A stretch of 64,000 nt of DNA from an uncultured Acidobacteriota bacterium (lineage in GTDB: Bacteria > Acidobacteriota > Terriglobia > Bryobacterales > Bryobacteraceae), in assembly GCA_902826685.1 (NCBI GenBank), contig CADEFT010000010.1, positions 62,001 through 126,000 on the forward strand, given 5' to 3'. The notes beneath the pieces were generated by a model. It was not told where the DNA came from and made no database searches. It saw nothing but the letters and a program-made list of their open reading frames with translations. The position numbers and the translations under genes were made by a program. Shown here in pieces: positions 28,486 through 36,671 of this stretch. The stretch's first letter is position 1. The number at the start of each line of letters is the position of its first letter.

Positions 28486-29838
28486 TTAGATTTGTTCAAA
28501 ATAGCGCCGCCGCTCCCAATCGGTTACGGCGCGATCAAACGCCTGCTGCTCGGTGCGGTAGAAATGCGCATAGTGTTCCACCACATCCGCTCCGAGCGAT
28601 TCCTTCGCCACCTCGCTCGCCCCGAATCGCGCCACCGCCTCACCCAGCGTGTAGGGCACTCGCGGCAGACTCCGCGCGGCATACAAGTCGCCGGTGAAGA
28701 CCTCCGGCGGCTCGATCTTTTCATCAATCCCGCGCAGTCCGGAAGCGAGCGCCGCCGCGAACGCCAGATACGGATTCACGTCCGCGCCCGGTATGCGGCA
28801 CTCGATGCGCAGGCTCGGCCCCTTGCCCACCACGCGGAATCCGGCCGTGCGATTGTCGTGGCTCCAGGCCAGACGCGTCGGCGCCCAGGACTGGTCTTCA
28901 TACCGCTTGTAGGAATTCACCGTCGGCGCATAGAAGACCATGAAGTCCGGCGTGTACCGCAGCCAGCCGCCCAGAAACCAGCGGAACAGATCCGAACACG
29001 CCACGGGCCCGAACTTGTCGCGGCCCGCGAAAAGATTGCGCCCGCTTTTCCAAAGGCTCAAATGGAGATGGCATCCCGAGCCCGCCTGGCCCTGCGCGTA
29101 TTTCGCCATGAACGTCACGCTGATGCCCTGCTGATCGGCCACTTCCTTCAGACACTGCTTAAAGAGCATGTGCCGGTCCGCCATCTCGAGCACGTCCGTG
29201 TATCGCACGTTCACCTCGTGCTGGCCCAGGCCCCATTCGCCCTTCGAGTTCTCCACCGGAATGCCCGATTGCTTCAAATGCCGCCGTACCGCGCCCGTGA
29301 AGAATTCGCATCGCGCGCCCTGCAGCAGATGATAGTCCTCCAGATACCAGCCGAGCGGCTCGAGATCCTGATACTTCTGCCCGGCGGCCTGCCTGTAGGA
29401 ATGGCGGAAGGCGTAATACTCGAGCTCGGACGCCGCCAGCACCTCACAACGCGCGCGTTCGAGCTGTCGCTTCAACACCGAGCGCGGCGCCACGCTCACC
29501 GCTTCCACATCGCAATGCACGAACGCCGTCTTGTCGAGCCAACTCAACATCCGCAGCGTGCCGGCGTCGGGCACCGTGTGGAAGTCGCCATAGCCCAATT
29601 CCCAATTGGCATAGCGATAACCAGGTACAGGGTCCATGGCGATATCGGTGGTGAGCAGATAATCGCACGCATGCGCCCCATGCGCCGCCACGTGGTCCAG
29701 ATAAAATTCGGCGTCGAAGCGTTTGCCGAGCAGCCGCCCGTGATGATCGGTGAAGCCGGCAATCACCGTTTCCACTTCACCCTTCCGCACCTTGGCGGCC
29801 AGTTGCGCCCGCGTCAGCAGGCCCTGCGGCTTAGCCAT
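28486..29838 (-). CDS. Glutamine-synthetase-like ligase (gamma-glutamyl-amine synthetase type)
   Basis: A 450-residue GS-fold protein of the PuuA/GlnA-like group. Catalytic features include SELEYYAF (metal-binding Glu pair), GSGCHLHLS (ATP/Glu loop), the NSYKRY segment and ECRIPGADVNPYLAF. The adenylylation-type Tyr region of GlnA is not obvious. These enzymes join glutamate to an amine, often as the first step of catabolism. Next to an amino-acid/amine permease and an ALDH, gamma-glutamylation of an imported amine is the most likely job. It overlaps the permease stop by 8 bp. Confidence 0.82.
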   Translation of the reverse strand: MAKPQGLLTRAQLAAKVRKGEVETVIAGFTDHHGRLLGKRFDAEFYLDHVAAHGAHACDYLLTTDIAMDPVPGYRYANWELGYGDFHTVPDAGTLRMLSWLDKTAFVHCDVEAVSVAPRSVLKRQLERARCEVLAASELEYYAFRHSYRQAAGQKYQDLEPLGWYLEDYHLLQGARCEFFTGAVRRHLKQSGIPVENSKGEWGLGQHEVNVRYTDVLEMADRHMLFKQCLKEVADQQGISVTFMAKYAQGQAGSGCHLHLSLWKSGRNLFAGRDKFGPVACSDLFRWFLGGWLRYTPDFMVFYAPTVNSYKRYEDQSWAPTRLAWSHDNRTAGFRVVGKGPSLRIECRIPGADVNPYLAFAAALASGLRGIDEKIEPPEVFTGDLYAARSLPRVPYTLGEAVARFGASEVAKESLGADVVEHYAHFYRTEQQAFDRAVTDWERRRYFEQI

Positions 29839-31195
29839 GCCGCTCCACCCGGCCGCGGCGGAACAGTGCGTAATAAATGAGCATTAAGACAATGAATACC
29901 ACTGTTCCCGCCACACCGGGCCGGAACGCGGGTAGCGCGAAAGTGGCCGCCAGGCAAACGGCGGCCATCGCGATGCCGGCTATCGCTCCAGCGGCGCCGA
30001 GCGGGCTCAAATACGGGCGCGGCAGATCGGGCCGTGTGCGCTTCAACCGGATGTAGGCGCTAAGCACCAGGATGTAGGAAAGCAGCGCGCCAAAGACCGC
30101 CATGTTGAGCAGCGCCGCGCCCACGCTTGAGGAAAATTGCTGCGCCAGCCAGCACAAAACAAGCCCCGCCGCGGCTCCCGCCAGCAGAGCTCGATAGGGC
30201 GTGCGGCGCGCGCCAAGCGCCGCCAGTCCGGCCGGAAAATAGCCCGCGCGGCTGAGTGCGAACAGCAGTCTGCCATAGGCGTAGATGATCGAATGAAAGC
30301 TCGCGATCAGGCCGGTGAGCGAGATGACCGATAGCAGCGTGGTTGTCAGGCGAGCGCCAAACACCGCGCGAAATCCCACTTCGAGCGGCGCCGCCGATTC
30401 ACCGATTCCTTTCGCCCCCGGTCCCACGCCCGAATTCAGAATCAACGTTCCCATCGAAAGCGCCAGCAGCGTGACGATGCCCCAGATCAACGCGCGCGGC
30501 ATGTCGCGCCGCACGTCGTAGGTCTCCTCGGCCGAAAGCGGCAGTTGTTCGATCGCCAGATAAAACCAGACGGCGTAAGGAAGCGCCGCGAACGCGCCCC
30601 ACCACCCGTACGGCAGCAGATCGGAATGGCCCGGCTGCGGCGGGATGTTCAATGCCAGATTCCAGTCGAACGCGCCGGTTCCAAGCGCTCCGGCATAGAA
30701 GACCACCAGCACCAGCGCCGCCAGAACCGTGATCGCCATGGAGACGCGGAACGTCAGCGCCGCCCCCATCACGTTGACGCCGGTAAACAAGAGATAGAAC
30801 AGAGTCCACCACACCAAGTCCGGCGTGCCCGGCACCAGCGCTTTCATGTACCCGGCGATGCCCGCCACGATTACCGCCGGCGTGGTGACGTACTCCACCG
30901 TATCGGTAACGCCGTTGAGAAAGGCGCGATCGGGGCCGAACGCCTCGCGCGTGAAATTGTAGAATCCGCCCGCATTGGGCAGCGCGGCCGAAAGCTCGGC
31001 GATCGAGAACACCAGGCACACGTACATCGCCGCGATCCCGAGCGTCGCCACCGCCATCCCGCCAAAGCCGCCCGCCAGCAATCCCGTCTGCCACCCGAAG
31101 TAGTTTCCGGAAATGACTCCGCCCACTCCGAGCGCCCACAAATGGATCCAACCCGCACTCTTGCGCAACTCCGGCATCGTTCTATTGATGCACAT
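29831..31195 (-). CDS. APC-superfamily amino acid/amine permease (ethanolamine-permease-like)
   Basis: A 454-residue transporter with about 12 membrane helices. The first helix has GVGGVISGNYFGWQTGLLAG, the unwound substrate-binding motif of APC transporters, in a form resembling ethanolamine permeases. A second landmark is AELSAALPNAGGFYNF. It probably imports the substrate of the downstream GS-like/ALDH/SDR enzymes. The ATG at 31195 has AAAGG four bases upstream. The start codon lies inside the left 29-bp repeat, so insertion of the adjacent segment replaced whatever promoter this operon had beyond 31222. Confidence 0.87.
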   Translation of the reverse strand: MCINRTMPELRKSAGWIHLWALGVGGVISGNYFGWQTGLLAGGFGGMAVATLGIAAMYVCLVFSIAELSAALPNAGGFYNFTREAFGPDRAFLNGVTDTVEYVTTPAVIVAGIAGYMKALVPGTPDLVWWTLFYLLFTGVNVMGAALTFRVSMAITVLAALVLVVFYAGALGTGAFDWNLALNIPPQPGHSDLLPYGWWGAFAALPYAVWFYLAIEQLPLSAEETYDVRRDMPRALIWGIVTLLALSMGTLILNSGVGPGAKGIGESAAPLEVGFRAVFGARLTTTLLSVISLTGLIASFHSIIYAYGRLLFALSRAGYFPAGLAALGARRTPYRALLAGAAAGLVLCWLAQQFSSSVGAALLNMAVFGALLSYILVLSAYIRLKRTRPDLPRPYLSPLGAAGAIAGIAMAAVCLAATFALPAFRPGVAGTVVFIVLMLIYYALFRRGRVERHG

Positions 31196-31212
31196 TTCGC
31201 CTTTGCGATAAT
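31185..31212 (+). promoter_or_regulatory. Promoter-like TTGATG/GATAAT before the PH-domain gene
   Basis: TTGATG (31185-31190) and GATAAT (31207-31212) are separated by 16 bp on the plus strand. The -10 box lies inside the 29-bp repeat, so it is the same box that precedes the tRNA. It would drive the PH-domain gene at 31255. Confidence 0.5.
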
Positions 31213-31222
31213 GACGGGGAAC
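31194..31222. repeat. Left copy of exact 29-bp direct repeat
   Basis: Bases 31194-31222 (beginning ATTTCGCCTTTGCG and ending ATGACGGGGAAC) are identical to 32189-32217. The two copies are in direct orientation, 995 bp apart, and bracket the PH-domain gene. The left copy covers the permease start codon. The right copy abuts the first base of tRNA-Arg. Confidence 0.9.
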
Positions 31223-31254
31223 ACCATTTTTTCGGAGGCCGCAGGCACACAGCG

Positions 31255-32139
31255 ATGAAAATCCATCCCTATATCGTCGTCGGCATCGGGGCGAGACCTT
31301 GGACAACCTACCGAGTCCACGACGAGTGCGCGATCATCGAGGGATGGTTCCGCGGACCATTTACAATCCCGCTAAAGAACGCAACGATCGAATGTGAGAA
31401 GTCGATCAAGTACCAACTTGGGTTCGGTAGCATTGAGATCATTAGCGAGGGGGGAGTAAAGCAGGCATGGGAAAACGTGCCGAAAATAAAGAGTGTGAGC
31501 GAGCAACTCCTCCGTGTTTCCAAAGGGTTCGCACCGGCAGGTTCCAAAGCCAGAGAGTCGTCTCCGTGGGACAGATTGCGCGTTTTAGGAGAGGAGAAAT
31601 TTCATGCGTACGGGCATGATTACAATCTCTGCGTTTTCACTGGCCGTTTAAAACAAAAGGAAGCTGGCGACCCTCGCGGTGCCTCGGTCTTTGTTGACGA
31701 CGAAGGCCGAGAAGAGCGTATCTCCGTGATCACTGAAAAGATCAACGGCAACGAACTCCATTCAAACCTGAAAGTCGGAGACCAACTCTCGATGGCACTC
31801 TTCGTCCGAAATGACGGGCTGCCTTGCGCCTATTTCATGCTGTTCGATCACGCCAGACAGAAAGAGTACCTGTTTCCCAAAGAGGCAGTGTATGACCTAT
31901 CCTGGTCGAAAGCACCCCAATACGGCAATGCATGGACCCAACTGGGCATGGCAACGGTCGTCTTGGTCGCGGGCGCCTTGCTTGTGGTTGGGTGGCAGGC
32001 CTGGAAAGCGATCGTGCTCGGGCTGGTAGCAGGAGGGCTCGCAAAGGCGATTCCGTTGGAGATTCTGGAACGTAGACTTCAAGGTTTTGCCGGAAGCGCA
32101 CAACTGGAGCGAGTTCGGCAATTCGTCAAGCGTAGGTAG
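31255..32139 (+). CDS. Unknown membrane protein with PH-like (DUF304-type) N-terminal domain
   Basis: A 294-residue protein. The first 90 residues read like a bacterial PH/DUF304 domain: a VHDECAIIEGWF strand, IPLKNATIECEKSIKY, then LGFGSIEIISEGGVKQAW. A middle soluble beta-rich region (about 105-215) follows, then two close hydrophobic segments (about 227-265) and a basic tail. No family match is claimed for the middle region. A GGAGG lies 17 nt before the ATG at 31255, which is unusually far. The gene is clearly lower in G+C than its neighbours and sits between exact direct repeats, so recent acquisition is likely. Confidence 0.65.
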   Translation: MKIHPYIVVGIGARPWTTYRVHDECAIIEGWFRGPFTIPLKNATIECEKSIKYQLGFGSIEIISEGGVKQAWENVPKIKSVSEQLLRVSKGFAPAGSKARESSPWDRLRVLGEEKFHAYGHDYNLCVFTGRLKQKEAGDPRGASVFVDDEGREERISVITEKINGNELHSNLKVGDQLSMALFVRNDGLPCAYFMLFDHARQKEYLFPKEAVYDLSWSKAPQYGNAWTQLGMATVVLVAGALLVVGWQAWKAIVLGLVAGGLAKAIPLEILERRLQGFAGSAQLERVRQFVKRR

Positions 32140-32207
32140 TCACGCCTTAATCCAACAACCGTCGTCGGCTCTCGTCTCGCTTGCGCGAATTTCGCCTTTG
32201 CGATAAT
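32140..32207 (+). promoter_or_regulatory. Short spacer with tRNA-Arg promoter
   Basis: A -10-like GATAAT (32202-32207) lies 10 bp before the tRNA and is preceded by CTTGCG (32180-32185) at 16-bp spacing. Most of this promoter belongs to the right 29-bp repeat. The rest of the spacer shows nothing else. Confidence 0.5.
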
Positions 32208-32217
32208 GACGGGGAAC
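32189..32217. repeat. Right copy of exact 29-bp direct repeat
   Basis: It is identical to 31194-31222 and ends at the base immediately before the first tRNA-Arg nucleotide. It includes the predicted tRNA -10 box. This copy is probably the native one, since a tRNA needs its own promoter; the left copy would then be the duplicate made when the PH-domain segment arrived. Confidence 0.9.
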
Positions 32218-32294
32218 GGGCGCGTAGCTCAGCTGGATAGAGCATCTGCCTTCTAAGCAGAGGGTCGCAGGTTCGAGTCCTGCCGCGCCTACCA
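32218..32294 (+). tRNA. tRNA-Arg (anticodon UCU), CCA encoded
   Basis: A 77-nt cloverleaf. Acceptor GGGCGCG pairs with CGCGCCT (one terminal G-U), with discriminator A and genomic CCA at 32292-32294. The D arm is GCTC...GAGC. The anticodon stem TCTGC/GCAGA holds the loop CTTCTAA with anticodon TCT at 32252-32254, and the T arm is GCAGG/CCTGC with loop TTCGAGT. It reads AGA (and by wobble AGG) arginine codons. It is flanked by a foreign-looking gene upstream and decayed TIR genes downstream, a common setting for integration hot spots. Confidence 0.97.
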
Positions 32295-32318
32295 ACGGTT
32301 TCCGGTGAATTGAAAACG

Positions 32319-32745
32319 ATGGGCAAGCCGGTTCGAAAAGTCTACCTGAGCTACGCACACGCGGATCGAACCGCGGCCCGGCCACTGCGCCGGTCCCTTG
32401 AGGGAGCCGGCTTTGAAGTGTTCGATCCCGCCGTCAGTATCGTCGCCGGCATGAACTGGGCGGAGGAAACGCGTCGCGCTTTGAAAACCGCGAGCGATGG
32501 TCGTCCTACTTTCGCCAAGTGCGGCCGCGTCGCGGAACTTGATGCGGGATGTCGAATACGCACTCGGCGAGAGCCGGTTTGCGGGCCGCCTGATTCCGGT
32601 CATGGTGCGGCACACGAAGAACTTCCCTTGGATTTTTCAGCATATGACCATGCTGGACTTCAAGAATCCCGCCGCGACGAGTCGAAAGGTGGCCGCCATG
32701 CTTCGGGTAACTCCAGATGCCGAAGACAGCCGCAAAGCCAGTTGA
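32319..32745 (+). pseudogene. Frameshifted single-domain TIR protein
   Basis: The first reading frame gives a TIR N-terminus (MGKPVRKVYLSYAHADRTAA...SIVAGMNWAEETRRALKTA), with the Glu that acts in NADase TIR domains in WAEETRRAL. Near 32490-32497 the frame is lost and the rest continues one frame over as MVVLLSPSAAASRNLMRDVE...AGRLIPVMV and on to a stop at 32745. Together the two parts make a complete TIR domain of about 140 residues. One extra base (or a loss of two) explains it. It begins 25 bp after the tRNA. A sequencing error is possible, but the next gene is broken too. Confidence 0.78.
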
Positions 32746-32982
32746 GGTCTTTGTCTCGCATTCGTCGAAAGACTCCGCATTTGCCTCGAAGATCGTAGCC
32801 TCAGATGCTTCTACAGAAAAAGAAGTATTCCCGGCGCGCAAGCCTGGCACGATGAGATTGGCAAAGCTTTGAGCCGGTGCGACTCTTGGACGCTCAGCGC
32901 CATCCAGCAGATCGGCTTCCGCAAGAACTTCGCTTCCGGTGCGGCACAACTGTGCTCTCTTTGGTCGTTGCCCTCGGCGTAA
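32717..32982 (+). pseudogene. Second TIR-domain gene, frameshifted and internally deleted
   Basis: The first frame encodes VEVFVSHSSKDSAFASKIVAS, a TIR beta-1/alpha-1 region, from an ATG at 32717 that overlaps the end of the first TIR gene. Near 32800 the homology jumps frame to LRCFYRKRSIPGAQAWHDEI, then GKALSRCD, which is the TIR catalytic helix. It then passes directly to SWTLSAIQQIGFRKNF, a motif I know only from the TIR C-terminus. About 40 residues in between are therefore missing. The frame ends at 32982, 10 bp before the cytochrome gene. The decay is convincing without relying on one base call. Confidence 0.75.
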
Positions 32983-32991
32983 AATATCCGA

Positions 32992-33735
32992 ATGCCGCTG
33001 CTCTCGCTCGCCTTATCCCTCCTCACCGCTCAAATGCCCACCGCTCCCGCCGCTATCGAGGCCGGACGCCAGGTCTACATGGGCTCCTGCTCGGGCTGTC
33101 ATGGGGCTACCGGCGAAGGCAGCCAGGGCCCCAGCCTGCTTTCCGGCCGCGCCGCGCGACTGCCCGATAACACGCTGTTCAACTCCATCAGGAACGGACT
33201 CCCCGGCACCTCCATGCCGAATTTCGACCTGCCTGCGGAAAAGGTCTGGCAAATCGCAGCCTTCGTGCGATCCCTCACCGCGCCCGCCGCCGCCGCATCC
33301 CTTCCCGGCGACGCCAATCGCGGCCGCGCCCTTTTCTTCGGAGAAGCGAAATGCAGCGGCTGCCATCGAATCCTCGGCGAGGGCGGGGCGCTCGGGCCCG
33401 ATCTTTCCAACGCCGGCGCCGAACGCACGGTGCACCAGATTCGCGAGTCGCTGGTCAAACCCTCGGCACGCATCGCCTCCGGCTTCCGTCCCGCTACCGC
33501 CACCACCGCTCAAGGCACCGTTGTCGCGGGCGTCGCCAAGAACTACAACAACTATTCGGTGCAGATTTTGGACCGCACCGGAAAGCTCCACATCCTGCCC
33601 CGCGCCGAGCTGAAACAGTTCGAAGTGCGCGACGGTTCCCTCATGCCGCCCGTCGCCGATACCGCCGCGCTTACCGATCTGATTGCCTTTCTGGCGCGCC
33701 AGACGATCCGCCCCTACACAGCCGAGGCTCAATGA
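32992..33735 (+). CDS. Periplasmic dihaem cytochrome c
   Basis: A 247-residue exported protein with two class-I haem motifs: C33-x2-C36-H37 and C121-x2-C124-H125, both CSGCH. Methionine-containing segments such as GTSMPNFDLP may supply an axial ligand. The tail (about 155-247) has the beta-rich extension seen in PQQ-dehydrogenase-associated cytochromes. It overlaps the PQQ dehydrogenase gene by ATGA and most likely takes electrons from that enzyme to the respiratory chain. The ATG at 32992 follows a TAAAAT sequence by six bases, so the message may be nearly leaderless. Confidence 0.9.
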   Translation: MPLLSLALSLLTAQMPTAPAAIEAGRQVYMGSCSGCHGATGEGSQGPSLLSGRAARLPDNTLFNSIRNGLPGTSMPNFDLPAEKVWQIAAFVRSLTAPAAAASLPGDANRGRALFFGEAKCSGCHRILGEGGALGPDLSNAGAERTVHQIRESLVKPSARIASGFRPATATTAQGTVVAGVAKNYNNYSVQILDRTGKLHILPRAELKQFEVRDGSLMPPVADTAALTDLIAFLARQTIRPYTAEAQ

Positions 33736-35294
33736 AAATCGCACTTCTCCTTGCTATCCCCGCCATCTCGACCGCGCAGGTAACGCCCGCGGCGATCGAG
33801 AAATCGCCGAACTCGGGCTGGCTCACCTATAACGGCGACTACGCCTCCACCCGCCATTCGAGCCTCACGCAGATCACGCCCGCCAACGCCCGCAACCTCG
33901 TCGCCAAATGGGTGTTCCACGTCGAAGGCGCGAAAAAGCTCGAGGCCTCGCCCATCGTGCATGACGGGCTGATGTACGTTTCCAACACCAACGAGATCTA
34001 CGCACTCGACGCGCGCTTCGGACGCCAGGTGTGGCGCTACCGTGCCGAACAGGCCAAGGGCACGCGCGTCAACCGCGGCAGCGCAATCCTCGGCGACAAC
34101 GTGTACTTCGTCACCGCCGATTGCCACCTCATCGCGCTCAACCGCACCACCGGCAACCTGGTCTTCGATGTCGAGTACGCCAAATTCAAGGACGGCTACA
34201 CCACGTCGATTGCACCGCTCGCCATCCGCAACGGCATTCTGGTCGGAGTCGCGGGCGGCGGCTCCGGCCAGCGCGGCTTCGTCGCCTCGCTCGATCCCGT
34301 GAGCGGAAAAGAGAACTGGCGCTTCTGGACCGTACCCGCCAAGGGCGAGCCAGGCTCCGATACCTGGGGCGGCTTCCCGGCCGAAATGGGAGGCGCGCCC
34401 ACCTGGACCACCGGCTCCTACGATCCGGAGCTGAACCTCGTCTACTGGCCGACAGGCAATCCCTGGCCCGACTTCTACGGCGGCCGCCGCCCCGGCGACA
34501 ATCTCTATTCCGACTGCATCCTGGCCCTCGATGCCGCCACCGGCAAACTCAAGTGGCATTTCCAAACCACGCCTCACGACGTGTGGGACTGGGACGCCAA
34601 CGAACCCATCGTGCTGATGAACGCGACCTTCCGCGGGCGTGCGCGAAAGCTGCTGGTGCAGGCCAATCGCAACGGCTTTTACTACATCCTCGATCGCGTT
34701 ACCGGCGAGTTTCTGCACGCCAAGCCGTTCGTCGCCAAGCTCGATTGGACCAGCGGCCTCGACGACAAAGGGCGTCCGAAAGTGAATCCGGATAAGATCC
34801 CCACCCCGGCCGGCACGAAGGTGTGTCCTTCGGTGCGCGGCGCGTCGAATTGGATGTCGCCCTCTTACAACCCCGCCACCGGCCTGTTCTACGTGGTCAC
34901 GCTCGAACAGTGCGACATCATCGTCGCCTCGGCCAAGGAGCCGGTGCCCGCCTCCGGCTTTCGAGGCACAGGGAATGAGGGCATTCCCACCGAGCCCGGC
35001 AAGTTCTACCTGCGCGCGCTCGATGTCTTAAGCGGCGACAAGAAATGGGAGTATCCGATGCCAGGCCCTGGCATCATGTGGGCAGGCACCGTATCCACCG
35101 CTGGCGGTGTCGTGTTCACCGGCGACGACGACGGCAACCTGGTGGCGCTCGATGCACGATCGGGCAAGGATCTATGGCATTTCCCTACTGGCCACTCGCT
35201 GTTCGCTTCGCCGGTGACCTACATGGCTGGCGGGAAACAGTACGTGACCATCGCCACCGAAAGCGATGTGTTCACTTTCGGTCTGTTTGAGTGA
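33732..35294 (+). CDS. PQQ-dependent alcohol/sugar dehydrogenase, single-domain
   Basis: A 520-residue exported quinoprotein with a short signal peptide (MKIALLLAIPAISTAQ) and an eight-bladed propeller of tryptophan-docking repeats such as ALDAATGKLKWHFQ and ALDARSGKDLWHF. The catalytic/metal site is seen as HDVWDWDANEP, with GGGSGQRG earlier. There is no fused cytochrome domain; the dihaem cytochrome directly upstream replaces it. It should oxidise an alcohol or aldose in the periplasm. Its 3' end overlaps the convergent aminotransferase gene by 23 bp. Confidence 0.9.
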   Translation: MKIALLLAIPAISTAQVTPAAIEKSPNSGWLTYNGDYASTRHSSLTQITPANARNLVAKWVFHVEGAKKLEASPIVHDGLMYVSNTNEIYALDARFGRQVWRYRAEQAKGTRVNRGSAILGDNVYFVTADCHLIALNRTTGNLVFDVEYAKFKDGYTTSIAPLAIRNGILVGVAGGGSGQRGFVASLDPVSGKENWRFWTVPAKGEPGSDTWGGFPAEMGGAPTWTTGSYDPELNLVYWPTGNPWPDFYGGRRPGDNLYSDCILALDAATGKLKWHFQTTPHDVWDWDANEPIVLMNATFRGRARKLLVQANRNGFYYILDRVTGEFLHAKPFVAKLDWTSGLDDKGRPKVNPDKIPTPAGTKVCPSVRGASNWMSPSYNPATGLFYVVTLEQCDIIVASAKEPVPASGFRGTGNEGIPTEPGKFYLRALDVLSGDKKWEYPMPGPGIMWAGTVSTAGGVVFTGDDDGNLVALDARSGKDLWHFPTGHSLFASPVTYMAGGKQYVTIATESDVFTFGLFE

Positions 35295-36618
35295 GTTCGT
35301 CCACTAAATCGGCGAACGCAGCCACGGTACGATCTACGTCTTCCGCCGTATGCACGCCGGAGACCAGCCCGCCAGGCCACCCTACCGTATCCACTCCGCC
35401 GCACAGGAACCCAGCGCGAATCTCCTGCAGCAGCCGCGCCGGAGCGCGCCCTTTCAGCTTCGTCCACGCCACCCGCCCCTGGGCGATGTCTTCCGGCGTC
35501 ACTGCATCGCCGTCGAGATTGACGTAGACGTGAAAGACCGAAAAATCGCCATACACGCACCACGAAGACCCGCGCTCGCGAAGTACGCCGTTCATCCGCC
35601 GCCGCAACTCCGCGGCCGTTTGATTGGCACGCGCGATGATGTCGCTGTCGCGCACGATCTTCAGCGTCGCAATGCCGGCCGCCGCCGATAGTGGAACGGC
35701 GTTGTAGGTTCCCTGATGCGGCACCTTCGGCGGCTTGCCATCGGCGGAATGACCGATCTGATCGAGAATTTCGCGCCGGCCCACCACGGCGGCGCCCGGC
35801 AGTCCACCCGCCACCAGCTTCGCCAGCGTCGTCAAATCCGGCATCACTCCATAGAAACCCTGCGCGCCGCCCGGGGAACAGCGAAAGCCGCATATCACTT
35901 CATCGAAGATCAGCAGCACACCGTGCCGCGCGGTCAGATCGCGCAGGCCTTGCAGGAATCCCGGTACCGTGGGAATCTGCCCGAACGTGGCGCCGGTGGG
36001 TTCCAGAATCACCGCCGCGATATCCTCGCGCGTCCGCAGCGTTTCTTCCAAGCGGCCCAGATCGTTCGGCGGGCAGATCAGCATCCCTTCGGTCACTTCC
36101 GGCAGAATGCCGGGCGCGCCGCCTTCGGGGAACGCCACATGATCGTGCCAGCCGTGAAAGTGGCCGCCGAACCGCACCACCTTCGGCTTGCCCGTGTGCG
36201 CCCGCGCCAGGCGAATCGCCAGCATCGTCGCTTCCGTACCGGTCACCGTGAAGCGCACCTTTTGGGCGCACGGAATCATCTCGCGAATCAACTCCGCCCA
36301 TTCGATTTCGAGCTCATGCGAAGCGCCATAGTGCACACCGCGGCCAAGCTGCGCCTGCACCGCCGCCATCACCGCCGCATGATTGTGCCCCAACAGCAAT
36401 GCGCCGTGGCCGCCAAAGTAATCGGTGTATTCGTTGCCATCCACGTCCCACTTACGCGAGCCCGCCGCATGCGAAACATAGATCGGATGCGGCGCCATGT
36501 GCCGCCCGATGTGCGTGACCCCGCCCGGAAACAGGCCGCGTGCCTGTTCGAACAATCGTGCCGACCCTGGGGTGCGCTGCTGGTAACGCGCGAAAATGCC
36601 GGACTCGGTGGCTATCAT
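35272..36618 (-). CDS. Class III PLP aminotransferase, glutamate-1-semialdehyde aminomutase-like
   Basis: A 448-residue fold-type-I enzyme with the GSAM-like pattern: GGVTHIGRHMAPHPIYV at the start, the phosphate-binding TGTEATMLA, FDEVICGFR for the PLP Asp, and the Schiff-base lysine K267 in TTLAKLVAGGLPG. Many relatives in this subfamily are not HemL but act on other beta/omega-amino acids, so I do not name it hemL. ATG at 36618 is preferred over an in-frame GTG at 36648. It stands alone on the minus strand, 53 bp after the M56 gene stop. Confidence 0.85.
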   Translation of the reverse strand: MIATESGIFARYQQRTPGSARLFEQARGLFPGGVTHIGRHMAPHPIYVSHAAGSRKWDVDGNEYTDYFGGHGALLLGHNHAAVMAAVQAQLGRGVHYGASHELEIEWAELIREMIPCAQKVRFTVTGTEATMLAIRLARAHTGKPKVVRFGGHFHGWHDHVAFPEGGAPGILPEVTEGMLICPPNDLGRLEETLRTREDIAAVILEPTGATFGQIPTVPGFLQGLRDLTARHGVLLIFDEVICGFRCSPGGAQGFYGVMPDLTTLAKLVAGGLPGAAVVGRREILDQIGHSADGKPPKVPHQGTYNAVPLSAAAGIATLKIVRDSDIIARANQTAAELRRRMNGVLRERGSSWCVYGDFSVFHVYVNLDGDAVTPEDIAQGRVAWTKLKGRAPARLLQEIRAGFLCGGVDTVGWPGGLVSGVHTAEDVDRTVAAFADLVDELTQTDRK

Positions 36619-36671
36619 TCCGTCAGCATATCGCGGCCAAGGCTCCACCCGCTCCCGGAACCGCCCTCGAT

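Noticed and set aside
31194..32217. Insertion sequence between the 29-bp repeats
   Set aside because: No transposase or integrase is encoded and the segment ends carry no inverted repeats; 29 bp is also too long for a usual target-site duplication.
32319..32745. Programmed ribosomal frameshift in the first TIR gene
   Set aside because: No slippery heptamer or downstream structure is evident at 32485-32500, and the neighbouring TIR gene is broken by independent lesions; decay is simpler.
35272..36618. Naming the class III aminotransferase hemL
   Set aside because: The fold is GSAM-like, but no other haem-synthesis gene is nearby and many relatives have other substrates.
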